From Bacillota bacterium (lineage in GTDB: Bacteria > Bacillota > Clostridia > Acetivibrionales > DSM-1351): a stretch of 25,751 nucleotides of DNA. The notes beneath the pieces are model-generated. The model did not search any database and was not told the DNA's origin. It saw only the letters and a list, made by a program, of their open reading frames with translations. The stretch is taken from positions 1-25,751 of the forward strand of contig JAEZRV010000072.1 of NCBI GenBank assembly GCA_023444055.1. Reading direction: 5' to 3'. Below, piece after piece: positions 8,200-15,434 of the stretch. Position 1 is the stretch's first letter; each line of letters begins with the position of its first letter. The position numbers were made by a program, and so were the translations under genes.

Positions 8200-11100
8200 T
8201 ACCTCAGCCCCCTCCGATCTTTTTGAATTGCAATCTTCTTTTCAATAATTTTTAAAACCTTATCTGCTATTTGATTTACTTCCTCTAATTCTAGATTATT
8301 AATTCTATTTGACTTTGAAGAGGTAACTGACTTCGCAGAAACCTGATTATCAGCTTTCATTACATTTTTATTTTCCTCTTCTGTGGCTCTTGGGGTTTCT
8401 TTAATATGAGGATTACAATGAATCAAGCTGCCGTCTATCAGCTGCTTTCCGGTGTTATTTGATATTCCATTTGAATATCTGTCTTGCCTTACCTCAGCTT
8501 GTATTAATCTAGTTCCGTCCTGATAGATATTTTTTTTTGATGCTTTCCCTTCAATACTTTCAACTTTCTGATTGTTTGAAAAGCTTCTAATTATTTTCGA
8601 AATTGCGCCATCTGCTTGTATTAACGCACTCTTTAGTAATCCCCGCGTCTTTGTTGTATAAACTTTATTCGCCACAGTAGTATGAATAAGAATTTCACTT
8701 TGTTTACTATCCTCATTTGCAGTATGCTGCTGCCGATTTTCAACCTTTTCATCTCTTTCTAATGGTGTTGCGATTAGCTCAACTTGCTTAGAATCAGGCG
8801 TATAGTTGTTATTTATTAGTAATAATTGAGGATCTCTGCTTGTTTTTTCATTGTTTTCTAATCTATTTTGAATTGTATTTGCAATAATATTTGTAGTTCT
8901 ATTTATAATTCCACTAGAATTTCCATTTATGGTTCTGTTTATATTTCCACTAGAATTTCCATTTGTTGTTCTATTTGTAATTCCACTAGAATTTCCATTT
9001 GTTGTTCTATTTATAATTCCACTAGAATTTCCATTTGTTGTTCTATTTGTAATTTCACTAGAATTTCCATTTGTTGTTCTATTTATAATTCCACTAGAAT
9101 TTCCATTCGTTGCTCCATTTATAATTTCACCAGAATTTCCATTCGTTGCTCCATTTATAATTTCACCAGAATTTCCATTTGTTGTTCTATTTATAATTCC
9201 ACTAGAATTTCCATTCGTTGTTCTATTTATAATTTCATCAGAACTTCCATTGGTTGTTCTATTTATAATTTCACTAGAATTTTCAGTTGTTGTTCTATTT
9301 ATAATCCCATTAAAATTTCCATTTATTGTTCTATTTATAATCCCACTAGAATTTCCATTTATGGTTCTGTTGACAACTCCATTCGCTATTCTATTGGTGA
9401 TAATATTATTTGTTATATTTTTATTAGAACTTCCATTGGTTGCTCCATTAATAGTTCTATTAATAATTAGGTTTATTATTCCTTGTTTAGCTTCATTAGT
9501 AGATTGATTATTTATTACATTTAAAGTTTGACTAAAACTTCCATTAGTACTTATATTAGTAGTCTTATTAATAATCTCATTTTGGATTGCAATGGTACTT
9601 GTACTAGTAGCTCTATGAATTATTTCATTCGTATTTGCAGTAGTGTTTACGTTAATATTTACATTCGTAGCCTGATTACTGTTTTCAATATCGTTCCCAT
9701 CAGCAGCTCTATTCCTTAGTACATTTATGCTTCCATTTACATCCCTATTAATAACTCTATTACTGCTCCCATTGATATCCCTATTAATAGCTCTATTAGT
9801 GCTTCCACTGTTGCTTTGTTTGATTCTCCCAATATCGCTTCCAATGGAAGTTCTATTGCTTAAATTCTGCTTTTCAAAGCCGAATGACTTTGAAAATTCA
9901 GGAACTAAAGCTCTCAATTCAGATTGCTGATTATTGTCGTAAAGCAATTTTGTACCGGATTTATACGATATATCTGAAGAAAATGTATTACTTTCATTAT
10001 TTAACTTTACCTGTGGATCTAGGGTATTTATCTGATTTTCTGCGGTTTTTGGCTTTAAAAGCATCCACTTAGGTTCAGAATTTATTTGAGTAATTTTACT
10101 TACCCTATCAATTAAAGTCTCTCTATTTTTTGACTCTATCAGCTGTTTCTCAATTACTTCCGTCGAATGAAGCTCATTACTATTTTGATAAACCTTATTT
10201 ACTAAATATTCATTGTTATTCTCATATAATATTTTTGCTGAGTTAACAATTTTTAATGTATTAATGATACTGGTCTCTCTGAAACCAGGAAGTTTTCCAT
10301 GTTCTCCGACATACCCGCTAATTTGTTCCCCCTGAGAAAAAACCCTATACATTAGCTTAATTACTTCTTTTTCGTATTCCTGTTTATTACCAGAATGATT
10401 CCGGCTAATTGATTGCGAATTTTTTAATATATAAAAAGGAACATTTAATTCCTTATTGCTTTTTGAATTATTAGAACCTAATGACCGAGTTATAAGGTTT
10501 AAAACAGATTTATTGGTACTATAATAATTACTATAGTTTTTTATTATTGTATCGCCTTCTACATTCGCATTTATCTCTTCATCCTTCAATAACATCTGGT
10601 ATAGTCGAAATATCAATTTTGAGAATGTGTTCTTCAATCTTCCAAAACCATATTTGCCCATTATCATTTTTGAAAAATTCAAATACGCTTGCTCTTTAAG
10701 GCAGATAGATGTATTTATACCAGCGTTTGTATACATCTCTATTTGAGGCTCGGCATTTTTGTCTATACTCAGGTCTATTTGCTTCTTAAGCCTTAGCCTT
10801 ACTGGTGTATCTATCTGTAGTTCTGCTGGCTCGTATTTCAGTAATTCTGTTTGCTCAAGAATCTCAGGTTCAGTCAGTTCTTTTTTTTCTAATTCAGCTG
10901 AGCTCTCAGTCTCAAGTTTTTGCTGTTCTTTTAGCAGTATCTCTTCTATTTTCTCAGTTTTAGTTTCTTCTTGCTCCTCCGGCGCTAGAATTATTTGCTG
11001 TTCTTTTACCGGTATCTCTTCTATTCTTTCAGTTTTAGTTTCTTCTTGCTCCTCCGGCGCTAGAATTATTTTATGTTCTCCCTCTGGTTGTCCTTGCACC

Positions 11101-11207
11101 TCAGGATTAGACTCTACTTGCTCGTCTGCTGCCGGCTTTATTTTTCTCTCTTTATCAGGTCTTAATAGCTTTTGCAATTCAGACCTTATACTCTTTTTTT
11201 TCTTCAT
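8199..11207 (-). CDS. Large Asn-rich repeat protein of unknown function inside the eCIS operon
   Basis: This encodes about 1002 residues and I do not recognise its full length. In order: a basic start (MKKKKSIRSELQKLLRP), a Glu-rich region with two copies of a 25-residue unit, a mixed globular-looking stretch (AYLNFSKMIMGKYGFGRLKN through about residue 340), an Asn/Ser/Thr/Ile-rich region of about 330 residues with thirteen 12-residue repeats, and a charged C-terminal helix ending in ADKVLKIIEKKIAIQKDRRG. A short charged ending of that kind recalls the small protein encoded before LysM in other eCIS loci; this is from memory and moderately sure. The start chosen is ATG at 11207. An in-frame ATG at 11270 would overlap the second tube gene and has no clear ribosome site, but the GAGG before 11207 is also weak. 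Position suggests a structural, surface or cargo-linked role. No signal peptide or membrane helix is evident. Confidence 0.8.
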   Translation of the reverse strand: MKKKKSIRSELQKLLRPDKERKIKPAADEQVESNPEVQGQPEGEHKIILAPEEQEETKTERIEEIPVKEQQIILAPEEQEETKTEKIEEILLKEQQKLETESSAELEKKELTEPEILEQTELLKYEPAELQIDTPVRLRLKKQIDLSIDKNAEPQIEMYTNAGINTSICLKEQAYLNFSKMIMGKYGFGRLKNTFSKLIFRLYQMLLKDEEINANVEGDTIIKNYSNYYSTNKSVLNLITRSLGSNNSKSNKELNVPFYILKNSQSISRNHSGNKQEYEKEVIKLMYRVFSQGEQISGYVGEHGKLPGFRETSIINTLKIVNSAKILYENNNEYLVNKVYQNSNELHSTEVIEKQLIESKNRETLIDRVSKITQINSEPKWMLLKPKTAENQINTLDPQVKLNNESNTFSSDISYKSGTKLLYDNNQQSELRALVPEFSKSFGFEKQNLSNRTSIGSDIGRIKQSNSGSTNRAINRDINGSSNRVINRDVNGSINVLRNRAADGNDIENSNQATNVNINVNTTANTNEIIHRATSTSTIAIQNEIINKTTNISTNGSFSQTLNVINNQSTNEAKQGIINLIINRTINGATNGSSNKNITNNIITNRIANGVVNRTINGNSSGIINRTINGNFNGIINRTTTENSSEIINRTTNGSSDEIINRTTNGNSSGIINRTTNGNSGEIINGATNGNSGEIINGATNGNSSGIINRTTNGNSSEITNRTTNGNSSGIINRTTNGNSSGITNRTTNGNSSGNINRTINGNSSGIINRTTNIIANTIQNRLENNEKTSRDPQLLLINNNYTPDSKQVELIATPLERDEKVENRQQHTANEDSKQSEILIHTTVANKVYTTKTRGLLKSALIQADGAISKIIRSFSNNQKVESIEGKASKKNIYQDGTRLIQAEVRQDRYSNGISNNTGKQLIDGSLIHCNPHIKETPRATEEENKNVMKADNQVSAKSVTSSKSNRINNLELEEVNQIADKVLKIIEKKIAIQKDRRGLR
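8892..9359 (-). repeat. Thirteen tandem 36-bp coding repeats (12-residue units)
   Basis: The block reads as thirteen uninterrupted units of the type NGNSSGIINRTT, with small variations such as NGNSGEIINGAT and TENSSEIINRTT. Every unit is exactly 36 bases and stays in frame. Several units are nearly identical at DNA level, suggesting recent expansion by slippage or recombination. More degenerate relatives of the unit continue upstream in the same gene to about 9840. The regular period with conserved Ile and Asn positions would fit a beta-solenoid or an extended linker; this is inference. Confidence 0.95.
10921..11080 (-). repeat. 75-bp tandem duplication encoding a 25-residue Glu-rich unit
   Basis: Two almost identical 75-base copies (10921-10995 and 10996-11070) and the start of a third encode QQIILAPEEQEETKTEKIEE-type units near the N-terminus of the Asn-rich protein. 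The duplication is in frame and recent-looking. It is a second, unrelated repeat family within the same gene. Confidence 0.9.
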
Positions 11208-11235
11208 AAGCCTCAATCCCCATATGCAAAAACTA

Positions 11236-11736
11236 TTAATTTCTATTCTGAGTATGCATTTTAATTCCATTATGCGTTAGCACTATAGTTTCAACAGCTA
11301 TCGCACTGGTGGTTGCACTGAGTGTTGGACCCTCCCATTTGATAGGACATGCATCTAAAACATCCCACCAAATCAGTGGATTACCACAGTCATCCAATAA
11401 ATATATTGACGTATTGTGTCTGACACCAACACAACTTCCTTCTACTACTTTTTGATACCATTCCCATAAATACAAATCTTTCATTAGTCCATGCTTTAAG
11501 GTTATATCAGAGTATTTAGTCTGAGTTAAAAATGTATACTCTCTATGATTTTCCCCACCAAAGGTTTTCTTTTCAACCTGAGTTTCAACGCTTAAGCCCG
11601 ACACATCTGTAAATTCAGCAATTGTGATTCCCTCTATCTCTACAACAAAGTTATAAGCAAGATATGGATCCTTCCTGTTTCCAGGGGAATTATTTCTTCT
11701 ATTTCCTAAATTTACTGTACTATGCTTCATAGCCAT
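11236..11736 (-). CDS. Second inner tube protein (Afp5-like, T4 gp19 family)
   Basis: This 166-residue protein is a tube-type protein, probably the tube initiator that joins the main tube to the hub (Afp5 position). Family features are NRKDPYLAYNFVVEIEGITIAEFTDVSGL, the strand-turn segment EYTFLTQTKYSDITLKHGLMKDLYLWEWY, and the ending PIKWEGPTLSATTSAIAVETIVLTHNGI. It shares the NRKDPY start, the LK(H/R)GL turn and the WPIK/CPIKW motif with the first tube protein at 12585-13028. The start is ATG at 11736, preceded by AGGAGG with six bases between. An earlier in-frame ATG at 11778 would add residues that are really part of the overlapping DUF6760 frame. Confidence 0.93.
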   Translation of the reverse strand: MAMKHSTVNLGNRRNNSPGNRKDPYLAYNFVVEIEGITIAEFTDVSGLSVETQVEKKTFGGENHREYTFLTQTKYSDITLKHGLMKDLYLWEWYQKVVEGSCVGVRHNTSIYLLDDCGNPLIWWDVLDACPIKWEGPTLSATTSAIAVETIVLTHNGIKMHTQNRN

Positions 11737-11746
11737 TAGTATCCTC

Positions 11747-11932
11747 CTATACCTCAAAGAAGTCTTTCTTGTTTTCATCTCCGTTGAGTTTTTTATTTAT
11801 TTCACTGACTTCCTTACACCATCGTTCTCTGTCAGCGTGTTCTAAGCCCAGCACCGTCTTGTAATCCCAGTGCAAGTAGTAGGCTAAAAAGGCTACCTCC
11901 TCATAGAGGCGTTCGAGTGGGTAGCCGGTTAT
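11747..11932 (-). CDS. DUF6760-like mini-protein, no conventional start codon; probably made by -1 frameshift
   Basis: An open frame encodes about 61 residues: ITGYPLERLYEEVAFLAYYLHW, then LEHADRERWCKEVSEINKKL and a charged tail. YPLxxLYEEVAFxAYxxHW followed by a Leu-Glu-His-x-(D/E)-R-x-RW helix is, as I recall it, the pattern of the small DUF6760 proteins of eCIS loci. The frame opens after a TGA at 11947-11945 and contains no ATG, GTG or TTG until a TTG after the conserved YPLERLYEEVAF segment. ATA at 11932 is the first codon of the conserved part. It lies in the -1 frame relative to the upstream gene and overlaps its stop. The most economical reading is that it is the C-terminal extension of a frameshift fusion of about 183 residues. 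Alternatives are initiation at ATA or a sequencing error. Confidence 0.75.
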   Translation of the reverse strand: MTGYPLERLYEEVAFLAYYLHWDYKTVLGLEHADRERWCKEVSEINKKLNGDENKKDFFEV

Positions 11933-11938
11933 TCCCCC
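11891..11938 (-). promoter_or_regulatory. Candidate programmed -1 ribosomal frameshift signal
   Basis: On the minus strand, G GGG GAA (11938-11932) is directly followed by the zero-frame stop TAA. Five bases after the slippery run starts GGCTACC (11926-11920), which pairs perfectly with GGTAGCC (11897-11891). Inside that stem CCTC (11909-11906) pairs with GAGG (11902-11899) around a 3-base loop. Slippery run, 5-base spacer and stem-loop are the standard parts of a bacterial or phage -1 frameshift site. P-site tRNA-Gly can re-pair perfectly on GGG; re-pairing of the A-site tRNA is imperfect. Confidence 0.65.
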
Positions 11939-12297
11939 AGAGTTTCAGCCTCAACGTCAAAGTCATGCTGACATTTTGGACACTTTGCCTTTATTACATT
12001 TGCACCATTTTGGTTTATTCTGTTATACATTTCCTGTAAAAAAGCAAAATCTGCAGTATACAATTCCTCTATAACCCTTGGTGTAACCATTTTAAGAGTA
12101 CCTAATCCAGTTACTACCCTTGAAAGAAGGATTACTGCTAGATATGCTGGATTTTGCTGAACACGTGAATCCCTTAGTGGCATGATTTCATCTGCAGCAG
12201 TAGCCAACCTCATAGTTCCTTGTTTATGTACTGTACCTGTTTCATCAACATATCCCTTTGGTAGGGTAAAATTAAATTCAGTTTGTAAAATATCCAT
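11929..12297 (-). CDS. Tail-assembly-chaperone-like protein with CPxC motif
   Basis: This 122-residue protein lies between the two tube genes, where eCIS and contractile phage clusters carry a small tail assembly protein. The sequence starts MDILQTEFNFTLPKGYVDETG, has a conserved-looking helical part (TMRLATAADEIMPLRDSRVQQNPAYLAVILLSRVV), and ends with KCPKCQHDFDVEAETLGE. CPKC followed by QHDF looks like half of a zinc-binding knuckle. GGAGG lies about ten bases before the ATG. The 3' end forms the candidate frameshift site, so it may make both a 122-residue and a longer product, as tail chaperones of lambda and P2 do. The chaperone role is inferred from position, size and the frameshift layout. 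Confidence 0.8.
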   Translation of the reverse strand: MDILQTEFNFTLPKGYVDETGTVHKQGTMRLATAADEIMPLRDSRVQQNPAYLAVILLSRVVTGLGTLKMVTPRVIEELYTADFAFLQEMYNRINQNGANVIKAKCPKCQHDFDVEAETLGE

Positions 12298-12360
12298 TTT
12301 GTATTAACCTCCAACCTAATCTTGGTATAAAATTTTAGTAATTAATTTTGCATAGTATTT

Positions 12361-12445
12361 GTGAAGGAACAACTTCAACTAAAATTTGTGATGTCTTGTA
12401 ATTTATGTTGTAAGGCTTACAAAAAAGTTGAAGTAATTCTTTCAC
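12361..12445 (-). other. Long imperfect hairpin between the first tube gene and the chaperone gene
   Basis: The 287-base gap after the main tube gene holds 20-base arms at 12361-12380 and 12426-12445, with 17 of 20 positions complementary. Within the loop, TTGTAAGGCTTACAA (12408-12422) is a perfect inverted repeat around a single central base. No U-rich tail follows the outer stem on the minus strand. It could be an mRNA processing or stabilising element that lets the abundant tube and sheath mRNAs exceed the downstream baseplate mRNAs. I see no ORF in the gap. Confidence 0.6.
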
Positions 12446-12584
12446 GCAGCAGCTTACTACGAATGTAGTTGAAATAATTATTGAAAATGATATTAATACC
12501 TCTATGGTAAAATTTTGCTGTATATTATCATTTCATGCAAATTTCAAAAATAAGCCCATCTTGAACTATGCAATTCAATATAAT

Positions 12585-13028
12585 TTATTTAACTCTGCTT
12601 ACACCTTCATGTGCGAGTTCAATAGATTCTATACTTACTTCATTTCCTTTAGCACTCAATGCGCTAACATCGTATTTAATAGGCCATGCCTCAACGATGT
12701 CCCACTGTGCCTTTTCGTTACCTTCCTCATCCACAAGAATGATGGACAAGCTTTTTCTATTTTTTGCTGCACCTTTTTGCATAACTGCTTTACGCCAGTT
12801 GTACAATTCCATTGTATCTGTAAGACCTCTTTTTAGAGTTACATTTCCAAACTTAGTAAGTCCGGAGAGCTTTCTTGAATGTGTTGCATCTGTTCCTTCT
12901 CTGTAATCAACAGCTTCTGTAGATGTATCAGGAATAGTTGCATCTGAGAATGCAGCAATTTGAATACCATCAATTGCAATTCTAAATCTAAAATTTCTGT
13001 ATGGATCTTTTCTATTTCCAGTTGCCAT
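12585..13028 (-). CDS. Main inner tube protein (Afp1-like, T4 gp19 family)
   Basis: This 147-residue protein is the building block of the inner tube, stacked as hexameric rings inside the sheath. It begins MATGNRKDPYRNFRFRIAIDGIQIAAFSDATI and contains the turn LSGLTKFGNVTLKRGLTDTMELYNW. It ends with WPIKYDVSALSAKGNEVSIESIELAHEGV, a pattern typical of eCIS tube proteins. It directly follows the sheath gene (84-base gap) as in other eCIS loci. The upstream AGAGGGG is about 11 bases from the ATG. Its length is usual for the family. A long hairpin after its stop may help set its expression above that of the baseplate genes. Confidence 0.95.
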   Translation of the reverse strand: MATGNRKDPYRNFRFRIAIDGIQIAAFSDATIPDTSTEAVDYREGTDATHSRKLSGLTKFGNVTLKRGLTDTMELYNWRKAVMQKGAAKNRKSLSIILVDEEGNEKAQWDIVEAWPIKYDVSALSAKGNEVSIESIELAHEGVSRVK

Positions 13029-13112
13029 AGGATTTAATCCCCTCTCTATTCATTTTCAAATGTTTTTTCACTTGCATAGGTTTTTCTATGAAAGTTCTAG
13101 CATCATTGTAAA

Positions 13113-14672
13113 TTATTTAGCTAGTGTCTTCTGACTAACTTTGATTATTACGAATTCTGCTGGTTTAACAGGAGCCACTCCTACTTCTATTATCAATTGA
13201 CCTACATCTCTAGTAGCAGGAGGATTATTTTCTTCGTCTACCTTTACAAAGAATGCTTCTTCTGGAGCAGCACCATATAAAGCTCCATCTCTCCATACTC
13301 TTGTTAAGAAAGCGGATAGATTTCTCTTTACTTTTCCCCATAAGCTAGCATCATTTGGCTCGAACACTACCCATTGGCTTCCTTTATCAACTGACTCCTC
13401 AATATACATCATCAAACGTCTGATATTAATATATTGCCATTCAGTATCTGCTGAAAGTGTTCTTGCACCCCAGATACAAATTCCTTCTGGGAGTGATCTG
13501 ATTACATTTACACCTGTAGGATTTAATTGTCCTTGATCTCCTTTGGTAACTATTTTCTCTACACCTACAACAGTATCGAGATAGCCATCTGTAATACCAG
13601 CTGGAGCTTTATGAACTCCACGTGTTGAATCAACATATGCATATGTACCTACAACAGATCCTGAAGGTGGAACTAATTTTCTCTTACCTGTTAATGGATC
13701 ATTAATAAATATCCATGGATAATATAAAGCAGCATATGAAGAGTTGAATGGATTACCTTGGAATACATCGCCTGATGCTTCTTTGTATTGTTTTACCTCT
13801 TGAACACTTAGTCCAGGTGGAGTATCTGCAACAAAGATGCAATCCCCTCTTTTTGCACAATAATTAATCATCTCAAGAGTAACACCACGACCAACGTTAT
13901 AGTCTTCAGTATTTAGATTTATTACATCTGGAGCAGCCATGATATTGATTTCATCAACAACATCAAATGCATGAATACCAATAATTTGATCCTCCTGATC
14001 TAAATAATCAACTGTTGACATTCCATCTATTCCATCTAATAGCTCAACTGGACTCTCTTCATTAAAAACAGGAACTCTCTTCATTTCAGTTAATACTTTC
14101 ATGTCTCTGAGAACCTTAACTTTAATAAATGATGAAGAATCATTGATTTTTTCTTCCATATTAGGTAGTAATAAGTTATCAAATATTTCAACTATTTCAC
14201 CCTCAACCTCTTCACCTCTATACTCGTCAGCAAACGCTTCGGCATACTTGATTACTAATTTAAATCCGTTATTCTGTCCACTGGTTGATTTTGAGATTTC
14301 ATATGAAAGACGGTTACCCCATTCACCTTCTGAACGAGCAGATATTTCAATCAAATCAACTTGTTCAGCACTTGTATCTTTTACAATAGTTTTTGCTTTT
14401 ACTGCGTCTTTTGAAGCAGCTCTTACAACGTAGCAAGTTGTACCACCTTCAGCAAAGAAATTGTACACAGCATATGAAAGATATGCATTAGGAATAAATC
14501 CTCCAAACTCATTCGTATACTGACTCCAATTAGTACATAATACTGCTTTACCAATAGTACCTCTTTCAGCAAGTCCAATGAAAGCACCTACTGATGTGCC
14601 CACACCAGCAATTGGTTTTGATCCACTGGATACTTCCTCTACATAAACTCCTGGTGATAAATAATTTGGCAT
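13113..14672 (-). CDS. Contractile sheath protein (Afp2/3/4-like)
   Basis: This 519-residue sheath protein has the canonical start MPNYLSPGVYVEEVSSGSKPI followed by GVGTSVGAFIGLAERG. It continues with FGGFIPNAYLSYAVYNFFAEGGTTCYVVRA and, near the C-terminus, the conserved core APAGITDGYLDTVVGVEKIVTKGDQGQLNPTGVNVIRSLPEGICIWGARTLS. The ending (WQYINIRRLMMYIEESVDKGSQWVVFEPND, then LWGKVKRNLSAFLTRVWRDGALYGA) is the most conserved part of the family. AGGAGG precedes the ATG at good spacing. Only one sheath gene is seen here, whereas Afp and PVC have three, so this is a simple-sheath eCIS. Confidence 0.97.
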   Translation of the reverse strand: MPNYLSPGVYVEEVSSGSKPIAGVGTSVGAFIGLAERGTIGKAVLCTNWSQYTNEFGGFIPNAYLSYAVYNFFAEGGTTCYVVRAASKDAVKAKTIVKDTSAEQVDLIEISARSEGEWGNRLSYEISKSTSGQNNGFKLVIKYAEAFADEYRGEEVEGEIVEIFDNLLLPNMEEKINDSSSFIKVKVLRDMKVLTEMKRVPVFNEESPVELLDGIDGMSTVDYLDQEDQIIGIHAFDVVDEINIMAAPDVINLNTEDYNVGRGVTLEMINYCAKRGDCIFVADTPPGLSVQEVKQYKEASGDVFQGNPFNSSYAALYYPWIFINDPLTGKRKLVPPSGSVVGTYAYVDSTRGVHKAPAGITDGYLDTVVGVEKIVTKGDQGQLNPTGVNVIRSLPEGICIWGARTLSADTEWQYINIRRLMMYIEESVDKGSQWVVFEPNDASLWGKVKRNLSAFLTRVWRDGALYGAAPEEAFFVKVDEENNPPATRDVGQLIIEVGVAPVKPAEFVIIKVSQKTLAK

Positions 14673-14843
14673 TTCAAGCCCTCCTTGTTATAACTGTTAT
14701 TTAGGATTTATATGTTACGCAATATCCACATATTTGAGATTTGCGGATACATATCAGATTTGTATTACTTTTTGAATTTAAATCACCCTTATTCCCAAAA
14801 TCACCCCTTTCAATATCTCAGCACTCCATTACTCTGAGAGAAG

Positions 14844-15434
14844 CTATTTGTTTTCCATTATTTTATACGGAAAAATATCAATATCCCTACTTAATACTCT
14901 TGGTATTGTTATTAATTTTTCTGCTGGCAATCTAACAGGAGATACAAGATAAGATAAACTCAGCTTGGCAGGCTTTCCCGGGAATACTTCCCACAACTGC
15001 TTGATATCCTGCAAAGACAGATTATTGTAAGATATTCTGATTTTCTCATTGCCACATGCTGCTAGATTTCCTTTTAGGTCATTACCACTTAGAGTCGCAT
15101 GTTCATGGAATAGTTGAAATATCCTCCCCAGTATAAGCAATTCAGTATCCCTGTCTTTTGCATAAGGAGTCATCAAGTAATAAAGATCTAGATAAGCCGG
15201 TGGCTCATAAAATTGATTTGTTCCCACTATAGGGTCATTCTCACTATTTCTCATACTTGGATTTTCTGTTAGATAATACAAACACATAGAAAGACATATG
15301 TTGCTTGCATCTATATCACTAGGCGAACCAAAGGTTATATAGTTGTCATCATTTAGTTCGGCAACATTATCCTTTATCAGCGTTTTTAAGCTTGTACTAA
15401 CATCTCTTATTACTGTACGAGTATCTACAGCCAT
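14844..15434 (-). CDS. DUF4255 tail terminator/cap protein (Afp16/Pvc16 N-terminal family)
   Basis: This 196-residue protein carries the DUF4255 pattern: MAVDTRTVIRDVSTSLKTLI at the N-terminus, SNICLSMCLYYLTENPSMRN, then YEPPAYLDLYYLMTPYAKDRDTELLILGRIFQLFHEHATLSG. The C-terminal part is LSLQDIKQLWEVFPGKPAKLSLSYLVSPVRLPAE. In Afp, Afp16 terminates tube and sheath polymerisation at the distal end; the same role is inferred here. The start ATG overlaps the ATPase stop as TAATG. Its place next to the AAA+ ATPase is the usual eCIS order. A small inverted repeat (TATCCACA/TGCGGATA, 14723-14749) lies in the 171-base gap before the sheath gene. Confidence 0.93.
   Translation of the reverse strand: MAVDTRTVIRDVSTSLKTLIKDNVAELNDDNYITFGSPSDIDASNICLSMCLYYLTENPSMRNSENDPIVGTNQFYEPPAYLDLYYLMTPYAKDRDTELLILGRIFQLFHEHATLSGNDLKGNLAACGNEKIRISYNNLSLQDIKQLWEVFPGKPAKLSLSYLVSPVRLPAEKLITIPRVLSRDIDIFPYKIMENK

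Noticed and set aside
8892..9359. 36-bp period resembling a CRISPR array
   Set aside because: There are no unique spacers. The units are contiguous, stay in frame and encode a regular 12-residue repeat inside a long minus-strand gene.
8868..9507. Two long overlapping plus-strand frames of about 200 codons
   Set aside because: They are mirror images of the 36-bp repeat, whose length is a multiple of three, so all frames stay open. They have no ribosome sites, and their Ile/Phe/Ser-Thr composition is a repeat artefact.
11236..11778. Longer 180-residue version of the second tube protein
   Set aside because: The extra residues come from a different reading of the DUF6760 region; AGGAGG at 11748-11743 supports the ATG at 11736.
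14723..14749. TATCCACA/TGCGGATA inverted repeat upstream of the sheath gene as a terminator
   Set aside because: The stem is short with one G-U pair in minus-strand RNA and no T-run follows it, so termination is not supported.
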